A model generated the notes under the pieces. It was not told where the DNA came from and ran no database searches. It saw only the letters and a list, made by a program, of their open reading frames with translations. This document shows positions 22,097 to 32,961 of a stretch of 64,000 nucleotides of DNA, piece by piece. A program made the position numbers and the translations under genes. The stretch covers positions 2,604,001 through 2,668,000 of the forward strand of contig NZ_CP026115.2 of assembly GCF_009883635.2 (NCBI RefSeq). Direction: 5' to 3'. This stretch comes from Pseudomonas putida. GTDB taxonomy: Bacteria; Pseudomonadota; Gammaproteobacteria; Pseudomonadales; Pseudomonadaceae. Every line of letters begins with the position of its first letter. Within the stretch, counting starts at the first letter, position 1.

Positions 22097-23773
22097 ATGG
22101 ATATTAAACGCACGATCCTGATCGTCGCCCTGGCAATCGTGTCCTACGTCATGGTCCTCAAGTGGAACGAGGACTACGGCCAGGCTGCCCTGCCGACTCA
22201 GAATACTGCTGCCAGCACTGTTGCCCCGGCCTTGCCGGATGGTGTGCCGGCCGGTACCGCCAGCGCCGATGTGCCGAGCGCCAATGCCGAATCCAGCCCT
22301 GCCGAACTGGCTCCGGCCGCGGTCAGCAAGGATCTGATCCGGATCAAGACCGATGTCCTGGAACTGGCTATCGATCCGGTCGGTGGTGACATCGTCCAGC
22401 TGAACCTGCCGAAGTACCCGCGCCGTCAGGACCATCCGGACATTCCGTTCCAGCTGTTCGACAATGGTGGCGAGCGCATCTACCTGGCACAGAGCGGCCT
22501 GACCGGCGCCAACGGTCCGGATGCCCGTTCGTCGGGTCGCCCGCTGTATGCTGCCGAGCAGAAGAGCTATCAGCTGGCTGATGGCCAGGACCAACTGGTC
22601 GTCGACCTCAAGTTCAGCGACAACGGCGTCAACTACATCAAGCGCTTCAGCTTCAAGCGCGGTGAGTACGACCTGACCGTCAGCTACCTGATCGACAACC
22701 AGAGCGGCCAGGCCTGGAACGGCAACATGTTTGCCCAGCTCAAGCGTGACGCCAGTTCCGATCCATCGTCGAGCACCGCCACCGGCACCGCGACCTACCT
22801 GGGCGCCGCCATGTGGACAGCTTCCGAGCCTTACAAAAAGGTCTCGATGAAGGACATCGACAAAGGTAGTTTGAAAGAAAATGTGTCGGGCGGCTGGGTT
22901 GCCTGGCTGCAGCACTACTTCGTGACCGCTTGGATTCCGGCCAAGTCGGATAACAATGTTGTCCAGACCCGCAAGGACAGCCAGGGTAACTACATCATCG
23001 GCTACACCGGCCCGGCCCTCAGCGTTCCGGCTGGCGGCAAGGTTGAAACCAGCGCCATGCTGTATGCCGGTCCAAAGATCCAGTCCAAGCTGAAAGAGTT
23101 GTCCCCAGGCCTGGAACTGACCGTCGACTACGGCTTCCTGTGGTTCATCGCCCAGCCGATCTTCTGGCTGCTGCAACATATCCACAGCCTGCTGGGCAAC
23201 TGGGGCTGGTCGATCATCGTGCTGACCATGCTCATCAAGGGCCTGTTCTTCCCGCTGTCGGCTGCCAGCTACCGCTCGATGGCGCGCATGCGTGCCGTGG
23301 CGCCGAAGCTCGCCGCACTGAAGGAACGCTTCGGTGACGATCGCCAGAAGATGTCCCAGGCGATGATGGAGCTTTACAAGAAAGAGAAGATCAACCCGCT
23401 GGGCGGCTGCTTGCCGATCCTGGTGCAGATGCCGGTGTTCCTGTCCCTGTACTGGGTACTGCTGGAAAGCGTCGAAATGCGCCAGGCTCCGTGGATGCTG
23501 TGGATCACCGACCTGTCGATCAAGGATCCGTTCTTCATCCTGCCGATCATCATGGGCGCCACCATGTTCATCCAGCAGCGTCTGAACCCGACGCCTCCGG
23601 ATCCGATGCAGGCCAAGGTGATGAAAATGATGCCGATCATCTTCACCTTCTTCTTCCTGTGGTTCCCGGCTGGTCTGGTGCTGTACTGGGTTGTGAACAA
23701 CTGCCTGTCGATCACTCAGCAGTGGTACATCACCCGCCGTATCGAAGCAGCCACCAAAAAAGCTGCTGCTTGA
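22097..23773 (+). CDS. yidC: Membrane protein insertase YidC
   Basis: Inner-membrane insertase (558 aa) that folds and inserts membrane proteins, alone or with Sec. An N-terminal membrane helix (TILIVALAIVSYVMVLKW) is followed by the large periplasmic domain of Gram-negative YidC and the conserved insertase core from about residue 365, including GGCLPILVQMPVFLSLYWVL. The ATG at 22097 gives MDIKRTILIVALAIV; an upstream extension overlaps yidD in another frame and is rejected. A strong terminator follows. Confidence 0.98.
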   Translation: MDIKRTILIVALAIVSYVMVLKWNEDYGQAALPTQNTAASTVAPALPDGVPAGTASADVPSANAESSPAELAPAAVSKDLIRIKTDVLELAIDPVGGDIVQLNLPKYPRRQDHPDIPFQLFDNGGERIYLAQSGLTGANGPDARSSGRPLYAAEQKSYQLADGQDQLVVDLKFSDNGVNYIKRFSFKRGEYDLTVSYLIDNQSGQAWNGNMFAQLKRDASSDPSSSTATGTATYLGAAMWTASEPYKKVSMKDIDKGSLKENVSGGWVAWLQHYFVTAWIPAKSDNNVVQTRKDSQGNYIIGYTGPALSVPAGGKVETSAMLYAGPKIQSKLKELSPGLELTVDYGFLWFIAQPIFWLLQHIHSLLGNWGWSIIVLTMLIKGLFFPLSAASYRSMARMRAVAPKLAALKERFGDDRQKMSQAMMELYKKEKINPLGGCLPILVQMPVFLSLYWVLLESVEMRQAPWMLWITDLSIKDPFFILPIIMGATMFIQQRLNPTPPDPMQAKVMKMMPIIFTFFFLWFPAGLVLYWVVNNCLSITQQWYITRRIEAATKKAAA

Positions 23774-23798
23774 CGGGCTACTGCGCTAGCCTGTGAAT

Positions 23799-23824
23799 AA
23801 AAACGCCCCCTCGGGGGCGTTTTT
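23799..23824 (+). terminator. Intrinsic terminator after yidC
   Basis: The stem ACGCCCCC / GGGGGCGT with a 2-nt loop is followed by a T run, 26 nt after the yidC stop; mnmE begins about 36 nt later. Confidence 0.87.
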
Positions 23825-23859
23825 GCTATCTGTCGTTTTTGTCGTAGAGGCTTTCGAGC

Positions 23860-25230
23860 ATGAACACTGTGCGTGAAACCATCGCCGCCATCGCCACTGC
23901 CCAGGGCCGCGGAGGCGTCGGCATCGTGAGGTTGTCCGGGCCATTGGCGAGCAAGGCGGGGCAGCTGATTACCGGCCGAACGCTGACGCCCCGCCATGCC
24001 CACTACGGGCCATTCCGCGACGAGGATGGCCTGGTGCTGGATGAAGGCATCGCGTTGTACTTCCCAGGTCCCAACTCGTTCACGGGTGAGGATGTACTCG
24101 AGCTGCAGGGGCATGGCGGCCCTGTGGTCCTGGATATGCTGCTGCAGCGGTGTGTACAAGTGGGCTGCCGCCTGGCGCGTCCGGGCGAGTTCAGCGAGCG
24201 TGCGTTCCTCAACGACAAGCTCGACCTGGCCCAGGCCGAAGCCATTGCTGACCTGATTGAAGCGAGCTCCAGCCAGGCTGCGCGCAATGCCTTGCGCTCG
24301 CTGCAGGGGGAGTTCTCCAAGCGTGTGCACGGCCTGACGGAGGCGTTGATTGCCCTGCGCATCTACGTCGAGGCCGCGATCGACTTTCCTGAAGAGGAAA
24401 TCGACTTCCTTGCCGATGGCCATGTGTTGTCGATGCTCGATGCGGTGCGCAGCGAGTTATCCACCGTGCAGCGCGAGGCCGGGCAGGGCGCCTTGCTGCG
24501 TGACGGCATGACGGTGGTCATAGCCGGCCGGCCAAATGCAGGCAAATCGAGCCTGCTGAACCAGCTGGCGGGGCGTGAGGCGGCAATCGTTACCGACATC
24601 GCAGGCACCACCCGGGACATCCTGCGCGAACATATCCACATCGACGGCATGCCACTGCATGTGGTCGATACTGCCGGCCTGCGGGATACCGACGACCATG
24701 TGGAAAAGATCGGCGTGGAGCGCGCGCTGAAGGCCATTGGCGAGGCTGATCGAGTGCTGCTGGTGGTCGACTCCACCGCCCCCGAGGCTAGTGATCCGTT
24801 CGCCTTGTGGCCTGAGTTTCTCGACCAGCGGCCAGACCCGGGCAAGGTAACGCTGATTCGCAACAAAGCCGATCTCAGCGGTGAGCGGGTAGCCCTGGAA
24901 CAATGCGACGATGGCCACGTGACCATCACCCTGAGCGCCAAAGGGGACGATCAGGGGCTACAACTGCTGCGCGATCACCTCAAGGCCTGCATGGGTTATG
25001 AACAGACCGCCGAGAGCGGTTTCAGCGCCCGCCGGCGCCACCTCGATGCCTTGCGCCAGGCCAGTTCTCACCTGGAACATGGTCGCGCACAGTTGACTCT
25101 GGCTGGAGCGGGTGAACTGCTGGCCGAGGACTTGCGTCAGGCGCAGCAGGCGCTCGGTGAGATCACCGGTGCGTTCAGTTCCGATGACCTGCTGGGGCGG
25201 ATCTTCTCCAGTTTCTGCATCGGCAAGTAA
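23860..25230 (+). CDS. mnmE: tRNA modification GTPase MnmE
   Basis: GTPase (456 aa, also called TrmE) that with MnmG modifies the wobble uridine of certain tRNAs. The N-terminal formyl-THF-binding domain starts [27 protein letters not shown]. The G domain has [14 protein letters not shown] (G1), DIAGTTRD (G2), DTAGLRD (G3) and NKADL (G4). The protein ends with CIGK, the family's essential C-terminal cysteine motif. Its partner mnmG is the next gene but is separated by a long origin-like region. Confidence 0.98.
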   Translation: MNTVRETIAAIATAQGRGGVGIVRLSGPLASKAGQLITGRTLTPRHAHYGPFRDEDGLVLDEGIALYFPGPNSFTGEDVLELQGHGGPVVLDMLLQRCVQVGCRLARPGEFSERAFLNDKLDLAQAEAIADLIEASSSQAARNALRSLQGEFSKRVHGLTEALIALRIYVEAAIDFPEEEIDFLADGHVLSMLDAVRSELSTVQREAGQGALLRDGMTVVIAGRPNAGKSSLLNQLAGREAAIVTDIAGTTRDILREHIHIDGMPLHVVDTAGLRDTDDHVEKIGVERALKAIGEADRVLLVVDSTAPEASDPFALWPEFLDQRPDPGKVTLIRNKADLSGERVALEQCDDGHVTITLSAKGDDQGLQLLRDHLKACMGYEQTAESGFSARRRHLDALRQASSHLEHGRAQLTLAGAGELLAEDLRQAQQALGEITGAFSSDDLLGRIFSSFCIGK

Positions 25231-25252
25231 TCCACAGCTGGCTAAAACCAAG

Positions 25253-25279
25253 GCCGCTCCTCCGGGAGCGGCTTTTTTT
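25253..25279 (+). terminator. Intrinsic terminator after mnmE
   Basis: The stem GCCGCTCC / GGAGCGGC with a 4-nt loop precedes a run of seven T, 22 nt after the mnmE stop. Confidence 0.85.
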
Positions 25280-25325
25280 GCCTGCAATTTATCCACTCGT
25301 CGGATCTTTCAAATACCACACCGAG

Positions 25326-25360
25326 CCCTGTAGGAGCGGCTTTAGCCGCTAAGAGGCCCG
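25326..25360. repeat. REP-like palindromic element
   Basis: The sequence CTGTAGGAGCGGCTTTAGCC and its continuation CGCTAAGAGGCCCG resemble the 35-bp P. putida REP consensus (TAGGAGCGGG-tttacCCGCGAAGAGGCCGG) with several changes. The inner arms AGCGGCT / AGCCGCT pair. Only one copy is seen in this window. Confidence 0.6.
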
Positions 25361-25784
25361 ATCACGCATACGCAAATCCATCCACAGACCCAAAACCCTG
25401 TTCAGGAGACCTGTGGAAAACCCGCCTTCAGCTCCGTTGATAAGCAGGCTTTTTTTCTGAGGACAAATCCACCTGTGGGTAAACAGGCATTTAATCCACA
25501 GGCTAAATGGCGTTATCCATAACCCTCATGGTGGGTAAGCCACAGGGTTCAATTTCTCTGTACACCATGTAAATATTAGCCTACAGAACGTTATCCACAG
25601 AAAGGGCTGTGCATAAGAATAAAGATAAAAACAAAGCTTTTTTAAATTTCTTCTCTTTGATTTCTGTTGTCTGCCACTCATCCACAGACTGGTCAAAATT
25701 TGCTCAGACGGTTTCTTTAGAGGGGGTGAAGTCCCTATACTTGTCCGCTTACCTTCTCTATTCGCAAAAACAGGCACGAGGTGC
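25361..25784. other. Second DnaA-box-rich, AT-rich region upstream of mnmG
   Basis: Contains one perfect DnaA box at 25591-25599 and one-mismatch boxes at 25412-25420, 25474-25482, 25492-25500, 25513-25521, 25608-25616 and 25678-25686 (two more at 25228-25236 and 25289-25297 lie just to the left). An AT-rich tract at about 25609-25675 follows the perfect box. A TATACT at 25736-25741 may serve the mnmG promoter. No gene is seen. Function as a second origin or a DnaA reservoir is inference. Confidence 0.6.
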
Positions 25785-25787
25785 GTG

Positions 25788-27680
25788 GTGGATTTCCCTT
25801 CCCGTTTTGAAGTGATCGTCATCGGCGGCGGCCATGCCGGTACCGAGGCTGCGCTTGCGTCAGCACGCATGGGTGTGAAAACCCTGCTGTTGACCCACAA
25901 CGTGGAAACCCTCGGTCACATGAGTTGCAACCCCGCCATCGGCGGTATTGGTAAAAGCCATCTGGTCAAAGAGATCGATGCACTCGGCGGCGCCATGGCG
26001 CTGGCCACCGACAAGAGCGGCATCCAGTTCCGCATCCTGAACAACCGCAAGGGCCCGGCCGTACGCGCCACCCGTGCGCAAGCCGACCGCGCCATCTACA
26101 AGGCGGTGGTACGCGAGATCCTGGAAAACCAGCCGAACCTGTGGATATTCCAGCAGTCCTGTGACGACTTGATCGTCGAACAGGACCAGGTCAAAGGCGT
26201 GGTGACCCAGATGGGTCTGCGCTTCTTCGCCGAATCCGTGGTGCTGACCACCGGTACTTTCCTCGGTGGCCTTATCCACATCGGTCTGCAGAACCATTCC
26301 GGTGGTCGCGCCGGTGATCCGCCTTCGATCGCCCTGGCTCACCGCATGCGTGAACTGCCGCTTCGCGTCGGCCGCCTGAAAACCGGTACTCCTCCGCGTA
26401 TCGATGGGCGTTCGGTCGACTTTTCGGTCATGACCGAGCAGCCAGGCGACACGCCGATCCCGGTGATGTCGTTCATGGGCAATGCCGAGATGCACCCGCG
26501 CCAGGTGAGCTGCTGGATTACTCACACCAACGCCCGGACCCACGAGATCATTGCCTCGAACCTTGACCGTTCGCCCATGTACTCGGGGGTGATCGAAGGT
26601 GTCGGCCCGCGCTATTGCCCGTCGATCGAAGACAAGATCCACCGCTTCGCCGACAAGGAAAGCCACCAGGTGTTCATCGAGCCGGAAGGCCTGACCACCC
26701 ACGAGCTGTACCCCAACGGTATTTCCACTTCGCTGCCGTTCGATGTGCAGCTGGAGCTTGTGCGCTCGATCCGCGGTATGGAAAACGCCCATATCGTTCG
26801 CCCGGGCTACGCCATCGAGTACGACTACTTCGACCCGCGTGACCTGAAGTACAGCCTCGAGACCAAGGTCATCGGTGGGCTGTTCTTCGCCGGCCAGATC
26901 AACGGCACCACCGGCTACGAAGAAGCCGGCGCCCAGGGCCTGCTGGCCGGTACCAACGCCGCGCTGCGTGCGCAAGGCCGCGAAAGCTGGTGCCCGCGCC
27001 GCGACGAGGCGTACATCGGCGTACTGGTCGACGACCTGATTACTTTGGGTACCCAGGAGCCGTATCGCATGTTCACTTCGCGCGCCGAGTACCGGCTGAT
27101 CCTGCGTGAAGACAACGCTGACCTGCGCCTGACCGAGAAAGGTCGCGAGCTCGGCCTGATCGACGATGATCGCTGGGCGGCGTTCTGTGCCAAGCGCGAC
27201 GGCATCGAGCGGGAAGAGCAGCGCCTGAAGTCGACCTGGGTGCGCCCGAACACCGAGCAAGGCCACGCCATTGTGGATAAGTTCGGCACCCCGCTGGCCC
27301 ACGAGTACAGCCTGCTCAACCTGCTGGCCCGTCCAGAGATCGACTATGCCGGGCTGATCGAAGCGACCGGCGGTGCAGAAATCGATCCACAGGTTGCCGA
27401 ACAGGTCGAGATCAAGACCAAGTACGCCGGTTACATCGACCGCCAGCAGGACGAAATCGCCCGCCTGCGCGCCAGTGAAGACACCCGCCTGCCTGTGGAT
27501 ATCGACTACACCACGATTTCCGGGCTTTCGAAGGAAATCCAGGGCAAGCTCGGCCAGACCCGTCCAGAGACCCTGGGCCAGGCTTCGCGCATCCCCGGCG
27601 TTACCCCGGCGGCGATTTCCCTGTTGCTGATTCATCTGAAAAAACGCGGCGCTGGCCGCGAATTGGAGCAAAGCGCTTGA
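25788..27680 (+). CDS. mnmG: tRNA uridine-5-carboxymethylaminomethyl modification enzyme MnmG
   Basis: FAD-dependent enzyme (630 aa, GidA) that pairs with MnmE to modify wobble uridine. The N-terminal FAD-binding motif [21 protein letters not shown], the [26 protein letters not shown] segment and [21 protein letters not shown] are all canonical. Two tandem GTG codons exist at 25785 and 25788; GAGG at 25778-25781 is better spaced for 25788, giving [15 protein letters not shown]. The last bases overlap the rsmG TTG start. Confidence 0.97.
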   Translation: MDFPSRFEVIVIGGGHAGTEAALASARMGVKTLLLTHNVETLGHMSCNPAIGGIGKSHLVKEIDALGGAMALATDKSGIQFRILNNRKGPAVRATRAQADRAIYKAVVREILENQPNLWIFQQSCDDLIVEQDQVKGVVTQMGLRFFAESVVLTTGTFLGGLIHIGLQNHSGGRAGDPPSIALAHRMRELPLRVGRLKTGTPPRIDGRSVDFSVMTEQPGDTPIPVMSFMGNAEMHPRQVSCWITHTNARTHEIIASNLDRSPMYSGVIEGVGPRYCPSIEDKIHRFADKESHQVFIEPEGLTTHELYPNGISTSLPFDVQLELVRSIRGMENAHIVRPGYAIEYDYFDPRDLKYSLETKVIGGLFFAGQINGTTGYEEAGAQGLLAGTNAALRAQGRESWCPRRDEAYIGVLVDDLITLGTQEPYRMFTSRAEYRLILREDNADLRLTEKGRELGLIDDDRWAAFCAKRDGIEREEQRLKSTWVRPNTEQGHAIVDKFGTPLAHEYSLLNLLARPEIDYAGLIEATGGAEIDPQVAEQVEIKTKYAGYIDRQQDEIARLRASEDTRLPVDIDYTTISGLSKEIQGKLGQTRPETLGQASRIPGVTPAAISLLLIHLKKRGAGRELEQSA

Positions 27681-28327
27681 GTTCCCTGGTCACCCCGCAA
27701 CACGCCGAAGAGTTGTCCACAGGTGCGCGCCAGCTTGGTGTCGAGCTGAGCGCCGAGCAGCACGAAAAGCTGCTGGGCTACCTGGCCCTGTTGATCAAAT
27801 GGAACAAAGCCTACAACCTCACTGCCGTGCGCGACCCGGACGAGATGGTGTCCCGCCATCTGCTCGACAGCCTCAGCGTCATGTCGTTTATCCACAGCGA
27901 GCGTGACAACTGGCTGGATGTTGGCAGCGGCGGTGGCATGCCCGGCATTCCTTTGGCTATCCTGCATCCGCACAAGCAGGTGACGGTGCTGGACGCCAAT
28001 GGCAAGAAGACGCGCTTCCTGACCCAGGTGAAGATGGAACTGAAACTGGACAACCTCACGGTTATCCACAGCCGGGTCGAAGCTTTCCAGCCGTCGCTAC
28101 CGTTCAGCGGAATCATCTCCCGCGCCTTCAGCAGCATGGAGAACTTCACCAACTGGACCCGCCATCTGGGCGACACCGGGACGCAATGGCTTGCAATGAA
28201 GGGGCTGCATCCTGCCGATGAACTGGTAGCATTGCCCGCAGACTTCACAGTGGAAAGCGAGCAGGCCCTGACCGTTCCAGGTTGCCAGGGCCAGCGCCAT
28301 CTGCTGATACTGCGCCGCAAGGCTTGA
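27677..28327 (+). CDS. rsmG: 16S rRNA (guanine-527-N7)-methyltransferase
   Basis: SAM-dependent methyltransferase (216 aa, GidB) acting on G527 of 16S rRNA. The SAM-binding motif [17 protein letters not shown] is near residue 76. It starts with TTG at 27677, overlapping the mnmG stop in a TTGA, so it is translationally coupled. It leads into parA with a short gap, the conserved mnmG-rsmG-parA-parB order. Confidence 0.96.
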   Translation: MSSLVTPQHAEELSTGARQLGVELSAEQHEKLLGYLALLIKWNKAYNLTAVRDPDEMVSRHLLDSLSVMSFIHSERDNWLDVGSGGGMPGIPLAILHPHKQVTVLDANGKKTRFLTQVKMELKLDNLTVIHSRVEAFQPSLPFSGIISRAFSSMENFTNWTRHLGDTGTQWLAMKGLHPADELVALPADFTVESEQALTVPGCQGQRHLLILRRKA

Positions 28328-28345
28328 TTGGGAACACACGCAACA

Positions 28346-29137
28346 ATGGCTAAGGTATTCGCAATCGCGAACCAGAAAGGTGGTGTCGGCAAGACCACCA
28401 CCTGTATCAACCTCGCAGCATCGCTGGCCGCGACCAAGCGTCGTGTGCTGCTGATCGACCTCGATCCGCAGGGCAACGCGACCATGGGCAGCGGTGTGGA
28501 CAAACACGAACTCGAGCATTCGGTCTATGACCTGCTGATCGGGGAATGCGACCTTGCCCAGGCCATGCACTATTCCGAGCATGGCGCCTACCAGCTGCTG
28601 CCGGCCAACCGCGACCTGACCGCCGCGGAAGTGGTGCTGCTGGAAATGCAGGTCAAGGAGAGCCGCCTGCGCAACGCGCTGGCGCCGATTCGCGAAAACT
28701 ACGATTTCATCCTCATCGACTGCCCGCCGTCGCTGTCCATGCTGACGCTCAACGCGCTGGTCGCCTCCGATGGCGTGATCATCCCGATGCAGTGCGAGTA
28801 CTACGCACTGGAAGGTCTCAGCGACCTTGTGGATAACATCAAGCGCATCGCTGCCCGGTTGAACCCGCAGCTGAAAATCGAAGGCCTGCTGCGGACCATG
28901 TACGACCCGCGCCTGAGCCTGAACAACGATGTGTCGGCGCAGCTCAAGGAACACTTCGGCGAGCAACTATACGACACGGTCATTCCGCGCAACATCCGCC
29001 TGGCCGAGGCCCCGAGCTTCGGCATGCCGGCGCTGGCCTACGACAAGCAATCGCGTGGCGCGCTGGCCTATCTGGCTCTGGCCGGGGAACTGGTACGCCG
29101 TCAACGCCGTCAATCTCGCACTGCACAAACAACTTAA
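28346..29137 (+). CDS. parA: Chromosome partitioning ATPase ParA
   Basis: Walker-type ATPase (263 aa, Soj) that forms dynamic nucleoid-bound gradients to segregate replicated origins with ParB. The deviant Walker A motif KGGVGKTTT is at residues 11-19, with DLDPQGNATMGSG and DCPPSLSMLTLNAL following. The ATG at 28346 gives MAKVFAIANQKGGVGK; the six residues upstream in the open frame are not conserved. It is 9 nt upstream of parB. Confidence 0.97.
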   Translation: MAKVFAIANQKGGVGKTTTCINLAASLAATKRRVLLIDLDPQGNATMGSGVDKHELEHSVYDLLIGECDLAQAMHYSEHGAYQLLPANRDLTAAEVVLLEMQVKESRLRNALAPIRENYDFILIDCPPSLSMLTLNALVASDGVIIPMQCEYYALEGLSDLVDNIKRIAARLNPQLKIEGLLRTMYDPRLSLNNDVSAQLKEHFGEQLYDTVIPRNIRLAEAPSFGMPALAYDKQSRGALAYLALAGELVRRQRRQSRTAQTT

Positions 29138-29146
29138 GGAATCCGC

Positions 29147-30019
29147 ATGGCCGTTAAGAAACGGGGTCTCGGACGTGGGTTGGATGCACTGCTCAGTGGT
29201 CCTTCCGTCAGCGCGCTCGAAGAGCAGGCTGTGACGATCGACCAGAAAGAACTGCAACACCTGCCCGTCGAACTGATCCAGCGCGGCAAGTACCAGCCGC
29301 GCCGCGACATGGACCCCGAGGCACTGGAAGAACTCGCGCACTCGATTCGCAGCCACGGTGTGATGCAGCCGATCGTGGTGCGCCCGATCGACGGTAGCCG
29401 CTACGAGATCATTGCCGGTGAGCGTCGCTGGCGCGCCACCCAGCAAGCTGGTCTCGACACCATCCCGGCGATGGTGCGCGAAGTGCCGGACGAAGCTGCC
29501 ATCGCCATGGCGCTGATCGAGAACATTCAGCGCGAGGACCTCAACCCGCTGGAAGAAGCCCTTGCCCTGCAGCGCCTGCAGCAGGAGTTCGAGCTGACCC
29601 AGCAACAGGTGGCCGATGCGGTGGGCAAGTCGCGGGTAACCGTGGCCAACCTGCTGCGCCTGATCTCGCTGCCTGAGGCGATCAAGACCATGCTCGCCCA
29701 CGGCGATCTGGAAATGGGCCACGCCCGCGCCTTGCTCGGCCTCGAGGAAGATCGTCAGGAAGAGGGGGCGCGTCATGTTGTCGCACGTGGCCTCACCGTG
29801 CGCCAAACCGAGGCACTGGTCCGTCAGTGGCTTAATGGCAAGCCTGATCCGGTCGAACCGAGCAAACCTGATCCGGACATCGCGCGCCTTGAACAGCGGC
29901 TCGCAGAGCGCCTGGGCTCTGCCGTGCAGATACGCCACGGCAACAAGGGCAAAGGCCAATTGGTTATTCGCTACAACTCGCTTGACGAGTTGCAAGGCGT
30001 GCTTGCTCACATCCGCTGA
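29147..30019 (+). CDS. parB: Chromosome partitioning protein ParB
   Basis: CTP-dependent DNA clamp (290 aa) that loads at parS and spreads along DNA. The N-terminus MAVKKRGLGRGLDALLSG interacts with ParA; the GERRWRA (CTP-binding/ParB box II) motif is near residue 90, with the helix-turn-helix QQQVADAVGKSRVTVANLLRLISLP, and a C-terminal dimerisation domain. Three parS sites lie 12-15 kb away in this window. No terminator was seen directly after it. Confidence 0.97.
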   Translation: MAVKKRGLGRGLDALLSGPSVSALEEQAVTIDQKELQHLPVELIQRGKYQPRRDMDPEALEELAHSIRSHGVMQPIVVRPIDGSRYEIIAGERRWRATQQAGLDTIPAMVREVPDEAAIAMALIENIQREDLNPLEEALALQRLQQEFELTQQQVADAVGKSRVTVANLLRLISLPEAIKTMLAHGDLEMGHARALLGLEEDRQEEGARHVVARGLTVRQTEALVRQWLNGKPDPVEPSKPDPDIARLEQRLAERLGSAVQIRHGNKGKGQLVIRYNSLDELQGVLAHIR

Positions 30020-30064
30020 AACAATTCCTGTTGTAGCGCGCAGTCGGAAATCACTACCGAAGAG

Positions 30065-30093
30065 TTGAATAGGGGTTAATCCACCCCTATACT
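30065..30093 (+). promoter_or_regulatory. Sigma-70 promoter of the atp operon
   Basis: TTGAAT at 30065-30070 and TATACT at 30088-30093 with 17-nt spacing lie about 75 nt upstream of atpI. The spacer is almost entirely an inverted repeat, AGGGGT-taatcc-ACCCCT (30071-30088). Confidence 0.7.
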
Positions 30094-30168
30094 CTGCGCG
30101 CATTTTGTCGGCACAAATTATGCCAAGTCATAGCTGACTTGTTGGTCGACTTCCGAGGAGCAGTTGTG

Positions 30169-31462
<1,294 letters not shown>

Positions 31463-31483
31463 GACCGCCTGGCGTGTCTTGTA

Positions 31484-31513
31484 GCCTTCCCCGCTCGTTT
31501 GGGGGGAGGGCTT
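31484..31513 (+). terminator. Intercistronic hairpin between atpB and atpE
   Basis: An imperfect GC-rich stem (CCTTCCCC / GGGGGGAGGG) followed by TTT sits in the 143-nt atpB-atpE gap. Within an operon it more likely acts as an RNA-stability element or attenuator protecting the abundant atpE message than as a full terminator. Confidence 0.4.
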
Positions 31514-31590
31514 TAAAAGTCCGCAAGGGCAGCTGTACCAAACGATTTGTTTTACCGCTTCAACTTAAAAACCTAACCAATACGACGTAA

Positions 31591-31863
<273 letters not shown>

Positions 31864-31920
31864 TCACTCGTAACCACGAGTTGATGGCTGTGATGAATTA
31901 AGACCGAGCGAGGTGTTGGC

Positions 31921-32391
31921 GTGAACATTAATGCAACCCTGATTGGCCAATCCGTTGCCTTCCTGATTTTTGTACTCTTCTGCATGAAGTACGTATGGCC
32001 TCCGGTCATCACTGCTCTGCAAGAGCGTCAAAAGAAGATTGCCGACGGCTTGGACGCTGCCAACCGCGCAGCTCGCGACCTGGAGCTGGCCCAAGAGAAA
32101 GTGGGTCAGCAACTGCGTGAAGCTAAAGCACAGGCAGCCGAAATCATTGAGCAAAGCAAGAAACGCGCTGCTCAGCTTGTCGAGGAAGCCCGTGACCAGG
32201 CCCGCGTCGAAGCTGACCGTGTGAAGGCTCAGGCTCTGGCCGAGATCGAACAGGAACTGAACAGCGCTAAAGACGCCCTGCGTGCCCAAGTGGGTGCCCT
32301 GGCTGTTGGCGGTGCTGAAAAGATCCTTGGCGCCACAATCGATCAAAACGCGCATGCGGAGCTGGTTAACAAACTGGCCGCTGAAATTTAA
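31921..32391 (+). CDS. atpF: F1Fo ATP synthase subunit b
   Basis: Peripheral-stalk subunit (156 aa) with one N-terminal membrane helix ([22 protein letters not shown]) and a long Ala/Glu/Gln-rich amphipathic coil. The start is GTG at 31921. It links Fo to subunit delta in the stator. Confidence 0.97.
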   Translation: MNINATLIGQSVAFLIFVLFCMKYVWPPVITALQERQKKIADGLDAANRAARDLELAQEKVGQQLREAKAQAAEIIEQSKKRAAQLVEEARDQARVEADRVKAQALAEIEQELNSAKDALRAQVGALAVGGAEKILGATIDQNAHAELVNKLAAEI

Positions 32392-32403
32392 GCGAGGGCG
32401 ATC

Positions 32404-32940
32404 ATGGCAGAACTGACCACGTTGGCCCGACCTTACGCTAAGGCTGCCTTTGAGCATGCCCAGGCCCATCAGCAACTGGCCAATTGGTCAGCCATGCTCG
32501 GCCTGGCTGCTGCGGTGTCGCAAGACGACACCATGCAGCGCCTGCTCAAGGCCCCGCGACTGACGAGCGCAGAAAAGGCCGCCACGTTCATTGACGTGTG
32601 CGGTGACAAGTTCAATGCACAGGCACAGAATTTCATTCATGTTGCCGCGGAAAACGACCGTCTCCTGCTTCTGCCGGAGATTGCCGCCCTGTTCGACCTG
32701 TACAAGGCCGAGCAAGAGAAATCCGTGGACGTGGAAGTCACCAGTGCCTTCGCGTTGAACCAAGAACAGCAAGACAAACTCGCCAAGGTTCTCAGTGCAC
32801 GGCTAGGCCAGGAAGTTCGCCTGCACGCGTCGGAGGATGCCAGCCTGATTGGCGGCGTCGTCATCCGCGCTGGTGACCTGGTAATCGATGGCTCTGTTCG
32901 CGGCAAGATCGCGAAACTGGCCGAAGCATTGAAATCTTGA
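32404..32940 (+). CDS. atpH: F1Fo ATP synthase subunit delta
   Basis: Stator subunit (178 aa) connecting F1 to the b dimer. [19 protein letters not shown] is the canonical N-terminus and the C-terminal [27 protein letters not shown] is a family signature. It follows atpF after 12 nt. Confidence 0.97.
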
Positions 32941-32961
32941 GTTTGAAGGGGCAGCAGAGCA

